NCBI RefSeq assembly: GCF_030817535.1
Contig: NZ_JAUSZL010000002.1
Location: 4,340,001 to 4,404,000, forward strand
Reading direction: 5' to 3'
Length of the DNA stretch: 64,000 nt
Source: Streptomyces sp. V3I8
GTDB lineage: Bacteria > Actinomycetota > Actinomycetes > Streptomycetales > Streptomycetaceae
The position numbers were made by a program, and so were the translations under genes. The notes under the pieces are model-generated. The model saw only the letters and a list, made by a program, of their open reading frames with translations, was not told the origin of the DNA and ran no database searches. This document shows, one piece after another, positions 1 to 8,623 of this stretch. How positions within the stretch are numbered: position 1 is the stretch's first letter; each line of letters opens with the position of its first letter.

Positions 1-1
1 G

Positions 2-54
2 CGTCTCTTTCCGCGGGTCGTCTCTTGTCCGTGGGGCGTCTCTTGTCCGTGGGG
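2..54. repeat. 18-bp tandem repeat, about 3 copies
   Basis: Two exact 18-bp copies (19-36 and 37-54, beginning CGTCTCTTG) follow a degenerate copy. They lie ahead of the HAD gene in what looks like intergenic DNA at the window edge. No function is evident. They could be the tail of a feature that starts outside the window. Confidence 0.7.
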
Positions 55-193
55 CGTCGTGGATTGCTCGCGCAATTCCCGGCGCCTCGCACGGGGCGGC
101 CACCGGACCGGCAAAAGACCAGGTGGAGGCGGGTGTCACTCACATGTGCGGACCGCCGCACGGCCGTGCGCACGTGTGCGGGAGAATGGTGAA

Positions 194-1069
194 GTGACCT
201 CAGCGACCCGACAGCCGGGGATTCCGGCCTCCCCCCTCCCGCCCCGCCTGATCGCCACGGATCTCGACGGCACCCTGCTGGGCGACGACAAGTCCGTCTC
301 GCCGCGCACGGTGGCCGCCCTGGCCGCCGCCGAGGCCGCCGGCATCGAGGTCTTCTTCGTCACCGGGCGCCCGGCCCGCTGGATGGACGTCGTCAGCGAT
401 CACGTCCACGGCCACGGCCTCGCCATCTGCGGGAACGGCGCCGCCGTGGTCGACCTGCACGGCGGCCCCGGCGCCCACCGTTTCGTCAAGGTCCGGGAAC
501 TGGCGCGGGAGAACGCGCTGGACGCCGTACGGCTGCTGCGCGACGCCGCTCCGGGGACGCTCTTCGCCATCGAGCAGACGTACGGCTTCTACCAGGAGCC
601 TGAGTACCCCAAGCTGCACCTGGAGGCGCCCGACAGCCTCGCGCCCGCCGAGAAACTCCTGGCGCCGGACGCCCCGGGTGCCGACGAACCGGTCCTCAAG
701 ATCCTCGCCTACCACCACGACATCGCCCCGGACGACTTCCTCATGACCGCCCGGCTGGCCATCGGCGACCGGGCCGATGTGACCCGGTCCAGTCCCAGCG
801 CTCTGCTGGAGATCAGCGGCCCCGGTGTCTCCAAGGCGAGCACCCTCGCGCTGTGCTGCGCCGAGCGCGGTATCTCGCACGAGGAGGTCGTCGCCTTCGG
901 CGACATGCCGAACGACGTGGAGATGCTCACCTGGGCGGGCACGTCGTACGCGATGGGCAACGCGCACCCCGCGGTGATCGCCGCGGCGTCCGGACGTACG
1001 GCCGCCAACACCGAGGACGGCGTGGCCGTCGTGATCGAGCGGATACTCGCGGAGCGCGGGGCGTCCTAG
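194..1069 (+). CDS. HAD-superfamily (Cof-type) sugar/nucleotide phosphatase
   Basis: A cytoplasmic HAD hydrolase of the Cof/type IIB group, 291 aa with the start chosen here. Motif I is DLDGTLL (Asp23 nucleophile, Asp25 acid/base), a conserved Lys lies in GVSKASTL, and motif IV is GDMPNDVEML near residue 235, which binds Mg2+. The open frame runs further upstream, but the GTG at 194 has a GGAGAA ribosome site about 7 nt before it, and the preceding residues look like non-coding translation. The family dephosphorylates small phosphorylated sugars or cofactors; the substrate cannot be read from sequence. Its stop codon overlaps the stop of the convergent M23 gene in the shared bases CTAG. Confidence 0.88.
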   Translation: MTSATRQPGIPASPLPPRLIATDLDGTLLGDDKSVSPRTVAALAAAEAAGIEVFFVTGRPARWMDVVSDHVHGHGLAICGNGAAVVDLHGGPGAHRFVKVRELARENALDAVRLLRDAAPGTLFAIEQTYGFYQEPEYPKLHLEAPDSLAPAEKLLAPDAPGADEPVLKILAYHHDIAPDDFLMTARLAIGDRADVTRSSPSALLEISGPGVSKASTLALCCAERGISHEEVVAFGDMPNDVEMLTWAGTSYAMGNAHPAVIAAASGRTAANTEDGVAVVIERILAERGAS

Positions 1070-2112
1070 AGCCGCACCCCCCGTTCGGCCAGCCACTCCC
1101 GCGGATCGACCGCCGAGCCGGCCTGTGGGGTCAGGCGTACCTCGAAGTGCAGGTGCGGCCCGGTGGAGTTGCCGGTCGTGCCCGACTGGCCGACCCACTG
1201 CCCGACGGACACCCGCTCCCCCTGGTCCACGGTGGCGGCGGCCAGGTGGGCGTACTGCGTGTAGTAACCCCCCGCGTGCCTCACCACGACCTCGATGCCG
1301 AACGGGCCGCCGCACGCCACCTTCACCACCCGTCCCGCGCCGGCCGCCCGCACCGGCGTGCCGATGTCCACCGCGAAGTCCTGCCCGGTGTGCCGGTTCG
1401 CCCAGCGGTCACCGCCGCTGCCGAAACCGGCGGAGAGCGCGTACGTCTCCACCGGCGGGATCCACGGCTGTGTGAAGGCCGTACGCGGCTGGTCGAGCCG
1501 GACGGAGCCCCGGCACGCACCGGCGGCCACCGAGGCGTCCGCCCGCCCCTGGAGCGCTCCCTGGGCCTTCTTCAGTTTCCGCTCGATCTCCCGCTTGATC
1601 CCGGCGAGCTCGCCGTTGCGCCGATCCAGCGCCTGCCATGCCGACGCCGCCCTGGCCTCGTCGGCGGCCAGCCGGGTCTCGGCCCGACGGCTCCTGCCGA
1701 CCGTGTGGTCGACCGTCAGACCGACCTGCCGGACGGCCCGCTGCCCGCGCATCAGCTCGTCGGGATTGCGCGCGAGCAGCATCCGAACGGCGTGCGGAAG
1801 GCCGCCGCCGCTCCGGTACTGGGCGCGCGCGATACGGCCGACTTCCCCGCGCAGCACCTCGACGTCCTGCCGCTCGCGGTCGAGGAGCCGCTCCAGCCGC
1901 CGCGCCCGCCCCCGCTGCGTCTCGGCCGCGCGACGGCCCTCCTCGTACCGCTGCGTCGCCTCCGACGCCTCCTCGTACAGCCGCACCACCTCGGCGCTCA
2001 GCCCGTCGGAACCGTCCGCGTCCCCGGAAGCCGCCGCGGGTCCCGCCACCAGGACGGCCACCGCGCACAGCAGCACCGGGACGAGCAGGGAGGAGCGACG
2101 ACGTGAGCGCAT
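1066..2112 (-). CDS. Secreted M23 (LytM-type) metallopeptidase with coiled coil
   Basis: 348 aa. An N-terminal signal peptide (Arg-rich start, then the hydrophobic stretch LLVPVLLCAVAVLVAG, with a likely cut after AAA near residue 28) points to export. Residues about 40-190 are charged and heptad-like, as in the coiled-coil hinge of EnvC/RipA-like proteins. The C-terminal 130 residues form the M23 fold, with zinc ligands in HTGQD and in HLHFE near the end. The family cuts peptidoglycan stem cross-bridges or regulates other hydrolases. Because both metal motifs are intact it is probably active. It is monocistronic and convergent with the HAD gene. Confidence 0.9.
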   Translation of the reverse strand: MRSRRRSSLLVPVLLCAVAVLVAGPAAASGDADGSDGLSAEVVRLYEEASEATQRYEEGRRAAETQRGRARRLERLLDRERQDVEVLRGEVGRIARAQYRSGGGLPHAVRMLLARNPDELMRGQRAVRQVGLTVDHTVGRSRRAETRLAADEARAASAWQALDRRNGELAGIKREIERKLKKAQGALQGRADASVAAGACRGSVRLDQPRTAFTQPWIPPVETYALSAGFGSGGDRWANRHTGQDFAVDIGTPVRAAGAGRVVKVACGGPFGIEVVVRHAGGYYTQYAHLAAATVDQGERVSVGQWVGQSGTTGNSTGPHLHFEVRLTPQAGSAVDPREWLAERGVRL

Positions 2113-2259
2113 GACATGGATCGTGTCGCGTACGGACCGCCGCGGGCCCGTCCGAGTCGTACACCTGGGGGAGCGGCCGGCACGGACGGACCACTGCGCT
2201 GGGCCGAACGGAGTACCACCGGGGACACCGGGCCGCGCCGGGACCGCGGCCCGGCCGGC

Positions 2260-3879
2260 TCAGTACGGCGCCTCCCAGACCACCGACGTACCGCCGCCCT
2301 CCCGCCCGGCCCCCGGCCCGTACCAGCTGTCCCCGCCGAGCGACTCCGCCCGGCGACTGAGGTTCTTCAGCCCGCTGCGCCTGCCCCCTTCCGGGATGCC
2401 GACGCCGTCGTCCGCGACCGTCAGGCGCACGCCGGACCGCTGGTCCGCGAGCCGTGCCGTCGCGTCCACGGTGACGTCGATACGGGAGGCTCCCGCGTGC
2501 CGGAAGGCGTTGGACAGTGCTTCGCGCAGGGCCGCGATCAGGTTCTTGGCCGTGAGTTCGCCGACCACCGTGTCGACCTGGCCGACGAAGCGGTGCGAGG
2601 GGGTGAAGCCGAGCGGTACGGCGGCCATGTTGATCTCGCGCAGTACCCGTGTCCGCAGTCCGGTCGGGAACTCCGCCGGTCCCTGCTGGAGCGCGAAGAC
2701 GGCCGTGCGGATCTCCTGGATCGTGACGTCCAGTTCGTCGACGGCCTTGCCGACGCCCCGCCGCACCTCGGGCAGGACGGACCGCCGCTGTGCGCTCTCC
2801 AGCAGCATCCCGGTGGCGAACAGCCGCTGGATGACGAGATCGTGCAGGTCACGGGCGATCCGGTCGCGGTCCTCGAAGACCGCGAGCCGCTCCCGGTCCC
2901 GCTGGGCCTCGGCCATCATCAGCGCGAGCGCGGCCTGCGAGGCGAACTGCGTCGCCAGGGTGCGCTCGACGTCCGTGAACGGGCGCGCATCCCCGGCCCG
3001 CGCCATGACGAGGCTCCCGAGGACCCGGCCGCTGCTCTGCAGGGGAAGGAGCAGGGTCGGCCCGTAACCGCGGGCCAGGTCGGAGTGCATCCGGGGGTCG
3101 CGGGCCGCGTCCTCGATGAAGACCGCCCGACCCGCGAGGAGGTGACCGGCCACCGCGTTCTCGGGCGGCACGACCAGCCCCAGCGTCCTCGACGGCCGCT
3201 CGGAGGCGACGGCAACGATCTCCAGGCCGCCCTGCGCGGCGGGCAGCAGCACCAGTGCGGCCATCGAGTCGGAGAGCCTGCGGGCCTGTTCCGCGACCAC
3301 CTGGAGGGCTTCGTCGGCGTCCCCTCCGGAGAGCAGCGCGGTGGTGACGGCCACGGATCCGTCGATCCAGCGTTCACGCCGCTTGGCGGCCTCGTACAGC
3401 CGCGCGTTCCCGAGGGCGATGCCCGCCTCCCGCGCCAGTACGCGCACCATGTCGAGGTCGTGGTCGCCGAACGGTCCGCCGTCGCGCTTCTCGGCGAGGT
3501 GGAGGGTGCCGAGCCTTTCGCCCCGCACGCGGATGGGGGCCCGCAGGAAGCCGGGCGCCGGTGATCCGCCGGGTCCCTCGTGCCCGGCCGGCAGCCGTCC
3601 GATCCAGCGGACCTGCCGCCCTTCGGGGTCCTCGCACGGCGGCCCTTCGGGGTCCTCGCACGGTCGCCCGTCGGGTCCGTGCCCGGCGGAGCCCTCCTCG
3701 CACTCCGCCGTCAGTCCGACCGCCGCGTAGCGCGCGTCCGCCAGCTCGGCCGCGGTCTCGCAGATCCGTTCCAGCGTGGACCGCAGGTGCAGCCCGCTCC
3801 CCACCGCCCGCATCGCCTCCAGCAGCCGCGGCACATCGTCTGGGTTCGGAGTGCCACCGGGGCCCGGCTCGACTGACAT
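2260..3879 (-). CDS. GAF-domain sensor histidine kinase (DevS/DosT-like)
   Basis: 539 aa and soluble, with no membrane segment. Two GAF-type sensory domains occupy roughly residues 15-170 and 185-325. They are followed by a HisKA_3 dimerisation domain in DRDRIARDLHDL (phospho-acceptor His near 345) and a HATPase domain with the N box in NAFRHAG and the G1 box in ADDGVGIPEGG. This is the DevS/DosT architecture, in which GAF domains sense gases or redox state. The usual partner is a LuxR-type response regulator, but none lies nearby, so this is an orphan kinase here. A short CEDPEG duplication interrupts the first GAF domain. The neighbouring cytochrome bd operon makes an oxygen or redox signal attractive, but that is inference. 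Confidence 0.88.
   Translation of the reverse strand: MSVEPGPGGTPNPDDVPRLLEAMRAVGSGLHLRSTLERICETAAELADARYAAVGLTAECEEGSAGHGPDGRPCEDPEGPPCEDPEGRQVRWIGRLPAGHEGPGGSPAPGFLRAPIRVRGERLGTLHLAEKRDGGPFGDHDLDMVRVLAREAGIALGNARLYEAAKRRERWIDGSVAVTTALLSGGDADEALQVVAEQARRLSDSMAALVLLPAAQGGLEIVAVASERPSRTLGLVVPPENAVAGHLLAGRAVFIEDAARDPRMHSDLARGYGPTLLLPLQSSGRVLGSLVMARAGDARPFTDVERTLATQFASQAALALMMAEAQRDRERLAVFEDRDRIARDLHDLVIQRLFATGMLLESAQRRSVLPEVRRGVGKAVDELDVTIQEIRTAVFALQQGPAEFPTGLRTRVLREINMAAVPLGFTPSHRFVGQVDTVVGELTAKNLIAALREALSNAFRHAGASRIDVTVDATARLADQRSGVRLTVADDGVGIPEGGRRSGLKNLSRRAESLGGDSWYGPGAGREGGGTSVVWEAPY
3615..3662. repeat. 24-bp tandem duplication inside the sensor kinase
   Basis: Two 24-bp units with one difference (3615-3638 and 3639-3662) encode the repeated peptide PCEDPEG in the first GAF region. 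The length is a multiple of three, so the frame is kept. It looks like a replication-slippage expansion in a loop. Confidence 0.75.
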
Positions 3880-3922
3880 GAACCGAGCCTAATCAGTGGC
3901 ATTTGTCAGGGAAAGTCGGGCC

Positions 3923-3978
3923 TGGCCGGTCGGGTCTGACTGATGCAGCCCGGCCGGTCGGGTCCGGCCGGTCGGGCC
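3923..3978. repeat. GGCCGGTCGGG short repeats between kinase and cydCD
   Basis: Three near-identical copies of a 14-bp unit containing GGCCGGTCGGG (3923-3936, 3951-3964, 3965-3978) fill the gap between the kinase promoter region and the end of cydCD. No dyad or known operator is recognised in them. Confidence 0.5.
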
Positions 3979-3979
3979 G

Positions 3980-6900
3980 TCAGCGCATGAGAGCCGATGT
4001 CTCCGTCCGGCTCTCCCGCTCGGACATCTCCCGCAGCGGCCCCTGCGCACGCACCAGTTCGTCGAAGGGCCCTCGCTGCACCACCTGCCCCCGGGCCAGG
4101 ACGATCACCTCGTCCACCGCTTCCAGCCCCGCCAGCCGGTGCGTGATCATCAGCGTCGTGCGTCCCTCGGTCGCGGCCAGCAGGTCGGCGGTGAGGGCGT
4201 CGGCGGTCGCGAGGTCGAGGTGTTCCGCGGGCTCGTCGAGAACGAGCACGGGGAAGTCCGCGAGCAGGGCACGGGCCAGCGCCAGCCGCTGCCGCTGTCC
4301 CCCGGACAGCCGCGCGCCGTGTTCCCCGATCAGCATGTCGAGTCCGTCGGGCAGCCCGTCGGCCCAGTCGAGCAGCCGCACCCGTCGCAGCACGTCCCGC
4401 AGGTCGGAGTCGGTGGCTTCCTTCCGGGCGAGCAGCAGGTTCTCGCGCACCGAACTGTCGAAGAGGTGGGCGTCCTGCGCGCAGAGGCCCACCATGCGCC
4501 GCACGTCGTCACCGTCCATGCCGTACGCGTCCACACCGCCCAAGGTGTACGTCCCCCCGCGCGGGTCGAGGAACCGCAGCAGGACCTGTGCCAGCGTCGT
4601 CTTGCCCGATCCGGACGCGCCGACGACCGCGGTCCGGCGCCCTCGTTCGAGCACCAGGTCCACCCCGGCGACCGCGTCCCGCTCCTGGCCCCCGTGCCGG
4701 GCCGTCATGCCCTTCAGCACGAGCGGGAACGGCGACCCGGGGGCCTGCTCGGGCCGCTCCGGTTCCCGTACGGGCTCGGGCGCGTCCAGGACCTCGTACA
4801 CGCGCTCCGCGCTCCTGCGCACCCGCTGCCGGTACTGGGCCGCGAGGGGCAGCCCGAGGACGGCTTCGAACGCGGCCAGGGGTGTGAGGACGACGACAGC
4901 GGTCGTCACACCGCCGAGGCGGCCGTCGAGGACCGCCCGGACGGCGAAGAACGCGGCGGCCGTGACGGTGAGCCCGGAGATCAGCGCGGTGAGCCCGTCA
5001 CCGAGGGCGGTGGCGGTGGCCGCGCGCGAGGTGATGCGGGTGAGGTCCGCGTCGGCCCGCCGTGCTTCGGCGGTACGGGCGGGCAGCGCGCCCGCGACCG
5101 TCAGTTCGGCGGTTCCGGTGAGGAGATCGGCCACGCGGGTCGCGAGCGCACCCCGTGCCGGTGCCAGCCGGCGCTCGGCACGGCGCGCGACGGCGCCGGT
5201 CACCAGCGGAACGCCCACGCCGGCGGCGAGCAGCCCGACGGCGAGGGCGGCGCCGGCCTCGGGCAGCAGCCAGGCCGTGAACCCGACCGAGCCGGCGGAG
5301 ACGACGGCCGCCGCTGTGGTGGGCAGCAGCCAGCGCAGCCAGTAGTCCTGCAGCGCGTCGACGTCGGTGACGAGCCGCGACAGCAGGTCACCGCGCCGGG
5401 TGGTACGCAGTCCGGCGGGCGCCAGCCGCTCGAGGCGCCGGTACACGGCGACCCTGGTGTCGGCGAGCATCCGCAGCACGGCGTCGTGCGACACCAGCCG
5501 TTCGGCGTACCGGAAGACGGCCCGCCCGATGCCGAACGTCCGCGTGGCCGTCACGGCGACCATCAGATAGAGGACGGGCGGCTGCTGCGAGGCCCTGGAG
5601 ATCAGCCAGCCCGAGGTGGCCATGAGGCCGACGGCGCTCCCGATCGCGAGACTGCCGAGGAGCAGCGCCAGCGCCAGCCGTCCACGGCGGGGCCCCGCCA
5701 TGGCCCGTACGCGCGCGAGCACCCCGCCCCGCCCTGCGGGGAGCACGGGGATCTCTTCCCCGCCCGCCGCCGGTACCACGGGCACCGCGTCGGGGTAAGA
5801 GGGTTCCGTGCGGCCCGCGGCGTGGTCCACACCGTCGGGCTCTGCGACGCGGTCCGCCGGAGCCACCGGTCGCAGACGCACCACCCGGTCCGCCACGGCC
5901 AGCAGGGCGGGCCGGTGGACGACCAGGAGCACGGTCCGTCCGACGGCCAGCCGCCGGACCGCCTCCACGACCTGCGCCTCGGTCGCCCCGTCCAGCGCGG
6001 CGGTCGGTTCGTCCAGCAGCAGCACCGGCCGGTCCGCGAGGAAGGCCCGTGCCAGGGCGAGCCGTTGCCGCTGCCCCGCGGACAGCCCGGCACCGTCCTC
6101 ACCGAGAACCGTGTCCGGCCCGTCCGGCAGCGCGTCCACGAACTCCAGGGCACCGGCGTCGGCCAGCGCCTCCCGCACCGCCGCGTCGTCCGCCCCGGGC
6201 CGTGCCAGTCGTACGTTCTCGGCGACGGACCCGGCGAACAGGTGGGGCCGCTGCGGTACCCAGGCGACCTGCGCACGCCACTCCTCGATATCGGCTTCCG
6301 CGAGATCGACCCCACCGGCGCCGACCCGACCCGCCGTGGGTTCGACGAACCCCAGCAGCACGTTCAGGAGGGTCGTCTTGCCCACGCCGCTGGGGCCGAC
6401 CAGGGCCACCGTCTCCCCGGGCCGGACCGCGAAGGACACGTCCGTCACCGCGTCGGCCGAACGCCCGGGATACCGGACCGTCACGCCTTCGAAGCGCAGC
6501 TCGCCGGAGGAGGGCACGGCACCGGTCCCGGGCGCCCGCACGGGCGTCTCCAGGACCGAGAAGATCTCCTCGGCGGCCGACAGCCCTTCCGCCGCCGCGT
6601 GGTACTGCGTCCCGACCTGGCGCAGCGGCAGATACGCCTCGGGGGCGAGGATCAGCACGACCAGACCGTCGTACAGCTCCATCTCACCGTGGACGAGCCG
6701 CATCCCGATGGTCACTGCGACCAGGGCGACCGAGAGCGTGGCGAGCAGTTCCAGCGCGAAGGACGAGATGAAGGCGATCCGCAGGGTCCGCATGGTCGCC
6801 TGCCGGTACTCACCGGTGATCCGCCGGATGGACTCGGCCTGCGCCTTGGCGCGTCCGAACACCTTGAGGGTGGGCAGCCCCGCGACCACGTCCAGGAAGT

Positions 6901-7504
6901 GCCCCGAGAGCCGGGACAGCAGGTGCCACTGCCGGTCCGTCTGGGACTGCGTGACCCAGCCGATGAGCATCATGAAGACCGGGATGAGCGGCAGGGTGCC
7001 CACGATGATCGCCGCCGACACCCAGTCCTCGGTGACGATCCGGGCGAGCACGGCGACGGGCACGACCACTGCGAGCCCCAGCTGCGGCAGGTAGCGCGAG
7101 AAGTAGTCGTCCAGGGCGTCCACCCCGCGTGTGGCGAGCGCGATCAGTGAACCCGTCCGCTGCCCGTTCAGCCACCCCGGCCCCAGCTCGCCGGCCCGCT
7201 CCAGCAACCTCCCCCGCAGCTCCGACTTGACCGCCGCGCTCGCCCGGTGTGCCGCGAGTTCGGTCAGCCAGGAGACGAGGGCACGGCCGATCGCCACAGA
7301 CGCCAACAGCAGGAGCGGCGTACGGAGTTCACCGGTCGTCAGCCCACGCTGGAAGGCGCCGACCACCACTTCGGCGATGAGCATGGCCTGGGCGATGACC
7401 AGCCCCGCACCCACGACCCCCAGGCCGACGACCGTCATCAGGAAGAAGCGGGTGGCGCGGGCGTAGCGGAGGAGTCGCGGGTCGATCGGTTTCACGTGAA
7501 ACAC
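3980..7504 (-). CDS. cydCD: CydD-CydC fused ABC transporter for cytochrome bd assembly
   Basis: 1174 aa: two complete ABC half-transporters in one chain, the fused form usual in Streptomyces. The first half has six membrane segments and an ATPase with Walker A GPSGVGKTTL (about 370), signature LSAGQRQR (about 473) and Walker B LLLDEPTAALD. The second half repeats this with GASGSGKTTL (about 965), LSGGQRQR (about 1066) and VLVLDEP. CydDC exports reduced thiols (cysteine/glutathione in E. coli; presumably cysteine or mycothiol-related here) needed to assemble cytochrome bd. The start is unusual: the first codons GTG TTT CAC GTG AAA are a parS site. The second GTG, at 7495, is better spaced (10 nt) from a GAGGG ribosome site, so translation may begin inside parS. 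It follows cydB in the operon. Confidence 0.93.
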   Translation of the reverse strand: MFHVKPIDPRLLRYARATRFFLMTVVGLGVVGAGLVIAQAMLIAEVVVGAFQRGLTTGELRTPLLLLASVAIGRALVSWLTELAAHRASAAVKSELRGRLLERAGELGPGWLNGQRTGSLIALATRGVDALDDYFSRYLPQLGLAVVVPVAVLARIVTEDWVSAAIIVGTLPLIPVFMMLIGWVTQSQTDRQWHLLSRLSGHFLDVVAGLPTLKVFGRAKAQAESIRRITGEYRQATMRTLRIAFISSFALELLATLSVALVAVTIGMRLVHGEMELYDGLVVLILAPEAYLPLRQVGTQYHAAAEGLSAAEEIFSVLETPVRAPGTGAVPSSGELRFEGVTVRYPGRSADAVTDVSFAVRPGETVALVGPSGVGKTTLLNVLLGFVEPTAGRVGAGGVDLAEADIEEWRAQVAWVPQRPHLFAGSVAENVRLARPGADDAAVREALADAGALEFVDALPDGPDTVLGEDGAGLSAGQRQRLALARAFLADRPVLLLDEPTAALDGATEAQVVEAVRRLAVGRTVLLVVHRPALLAVADRVVRLRPVAPADRVAEPDGVDHAAGRTEPSYPDAVPVVPAAGGEEIPVLPAGRGGVLARVRAMAGPRRGRLALALLLGSLAIGSAVGLMATSGWLISRASQQPPVLYLMVAVTATRTFGIGRAVFRYAERLVSHDAVLRMLADTRVAVYRRLERLAPAGLRTTRRGDLLSRLVTDVDALQDYWLRWLLPTTAAAVVSAGSVGFTAWLLPEAGAALAVGLLAAGVGVPLVTGAVARRAERRLAPARGALATRVADLLTGTAELTVAGALPARTAEARRADADLTRITSRAATATALGDGLTALISGLTVTAAAFFAVRAVLDGRLGGVTTAVVVLTPLAAFEAVLGLPLAAQYRQRVRRSAERVYEVLDAPEPVREPERPEQAPGSPFPLVLKGMTARHGGQERDAVAGVDLVLERGRRTAVVGASGSGKTTLAQVLLRFLDPRGGTYTLGGVDAYGMDGDDVRRMVGLCAQDAHLFDSSVRENLLLARKEATDSDLRDVLRRVRLLDWADGLPDGLDMLIGEHGARLSGGQRQRLALARALLADFPVLVLDEPAEHLDLATADALTADLLAATEGRTTLMITHRLAGLEAVDEVIVLARGQVVQRGPFDELVRAQGPLREMSERESRTETSALMR
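7488..7503. other. parS: parS site 1 (ParB binding), overlapping the cydCD start
   Basis: GGTTTCACGTGAAACA matches the consensus TGTTTCACGTGAAACA in 15 of 16 positions. It covers the first codons of cydCD and is the first of three sites whose starts are exactly 37 bp apart. Confidence 0.85.
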
Positions 7505-7524
7505 ACCCTCGGATCAAGCAGGTG

Positions 7525-7540
7525 TGTTTCACGTGAAACA
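7525..7540. other. parS: parS site 2 (ParB binding)
   Basis: A perfect 16-bp consensus in the cydB-cydCD gap, at the centre of a longer 26-bp perfect palindrome (7520-7545). Confidence 0.93.
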
Positions 7541-7561
7541 CACCTTTCTCTCATGAGGTCG

Positions 7562-7577
7562 TGTTTCACGTGAAACA
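7562..7577. other. parS: parS site 3 (ParB binding)
   Basis: A perfect 16-bp consensus just downstream of the cydB stop, inside a 28-bp perfect palindrome (7556-7583). Confidence 0.93.
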
Positions 7578-7598
7578 CGACCTTTGGACTCATCGGGC

Positions 7599-8603
7599 TC
7601 AGTGTGCGGCTTCGGCGATGTGCTGCGTACCGATCCGCTTGCGGAAGACCCAGTACGTCCAGGCCTGGTAGAGCATCACCACCGGTGTCGCGATCACCGC
7701 ACACCAGGTCATGATCTTCAGCGTGTACGGGCTCGACGAGGCGTTGGTGACCGTGAGGCTCCACTCGTCGTTGAGCGAGGACGGCATGACGTTCGGGAAG
7801 AGCGTCAGGAAGAGCATCGCGACCGCGGCGACGATGGTGAGGCCCGACAGCGCGAAGGCCCAGCCTTCACGGCCTGCCTGGTTCGCCCCGATCGCCGCGA
7901 CGAGCGCGATCACCGCCACGACCAGTGCGGCCAGGCTCTTGCCGTCGCCGTTCTCGGCCTGGGTCCAGAGCAGGAAGACCAGCGCGAGGACAGCCGTCAC
8001 CAGTCCGAGCCCGAGTGCCGCCTTCCGCGCCCGTATCCGGATGTCACCGACGGTCTTGAGCGCCGCGAACACCGCCCCGTGGAAGGTGAACAGCGTCAGT
8101 GTCACCAGACCGCCCAGGAGGGCGTACGGGTTGAGCAGGTCCCAGAGGGAACCCACGTACTCCATGTCCTGGTCTATCTTCACGCCCCGCACGATGTTGC
8201 CGAAGGCCACACCCCACAGGAAGGCCGGGAGCAGCGAGGTCCAGAAGATCGCGTTCTCCCAGTTGCGCTGCCACTGCTCCTCGGGCCGCTTGGCCCGGTA
8301 CTCGAAGGCGACTCCGCGCAGGATCAGACAGATCAGGATGAGCAGCAGGGGCAGGTAGAAGCCGGAGAAGAGGGTGGCGTACCACTCGGGGAAGGCGGCG
8401 AAGGTGGCACCGCCCGCCGAGAGCAGCCACACCTCGTTACCGTCCCAGACCGGCCCGATGGTGTTGATCAGCACCCGCTTCTCGGTCCGGTTACGGGCGA
8501 GCAGCTTGGTGAGAACACCGATCCCGAAGTCGAAGCCCTCCAGGAAGAAGTAGCCGGTCCACAGGACGGCGATGAGGACGAACCAGACGTCGTGAAGTTC
8601 CAT
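7599..8603 (-). CDS. cydB: Cytochrome bd oxidase subunit II
   Basis: 334 aa, integral membrane, about eight or nine helices. The N-terminus (WFVLIAVLWTGYFFLEGFDFGIG) and the WDGNEVWLL segment are typical of CydB. It pairs with CydA to form the quinol oxidase that reduces O2 to water with high affinity, and carries no haem ligands itself. It starts 20 bp after cydA stops and is followed after 94 bp by cydCD. That gap holds two complete parS sites, with a third at its edge. Confidence 0.96.
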   Translation of the reverse strand: MELHDVWFVLIAVLWTGYFFLEGFDFGIGVLTKLLARNRTEKRVLINTIGPVWDGNEVWLLSAGGATFAAFPEWYATLFSGFYLPLLLILICLILRGVAFEYRAKRPEEQWQRNWENAIFWTSLLPAFLWGVAFGNIVRGVKIDQDMEYVGSLWDLLNPYALLGGLVTLTLFTFHGAVFAALKTVGDIRIRARKAALGLGLVTAVLALVFLLWTQAENGDGKSLAALVVAVIALVAAIGANQAGREGWAFALSGLTIVAAVAMLFLTLFPNVMPSSLNDEWSLTVTNASSSPYTLKIMTWCAVIATPVVMLYQAWTYWVFRKRIGTQHIAEAAH

Positions 8604-8623
8604 GACTCAGCAGCTCCCTCGGC

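Noticed and set aside
4139..7150. 1003-aa open frame antisense to cydCD
   Set aside because: It is the GC-driven shadow of the true gene; the protein is Arg/Gly/Gln-rich without domains, and cydCD has all ABC motifs.
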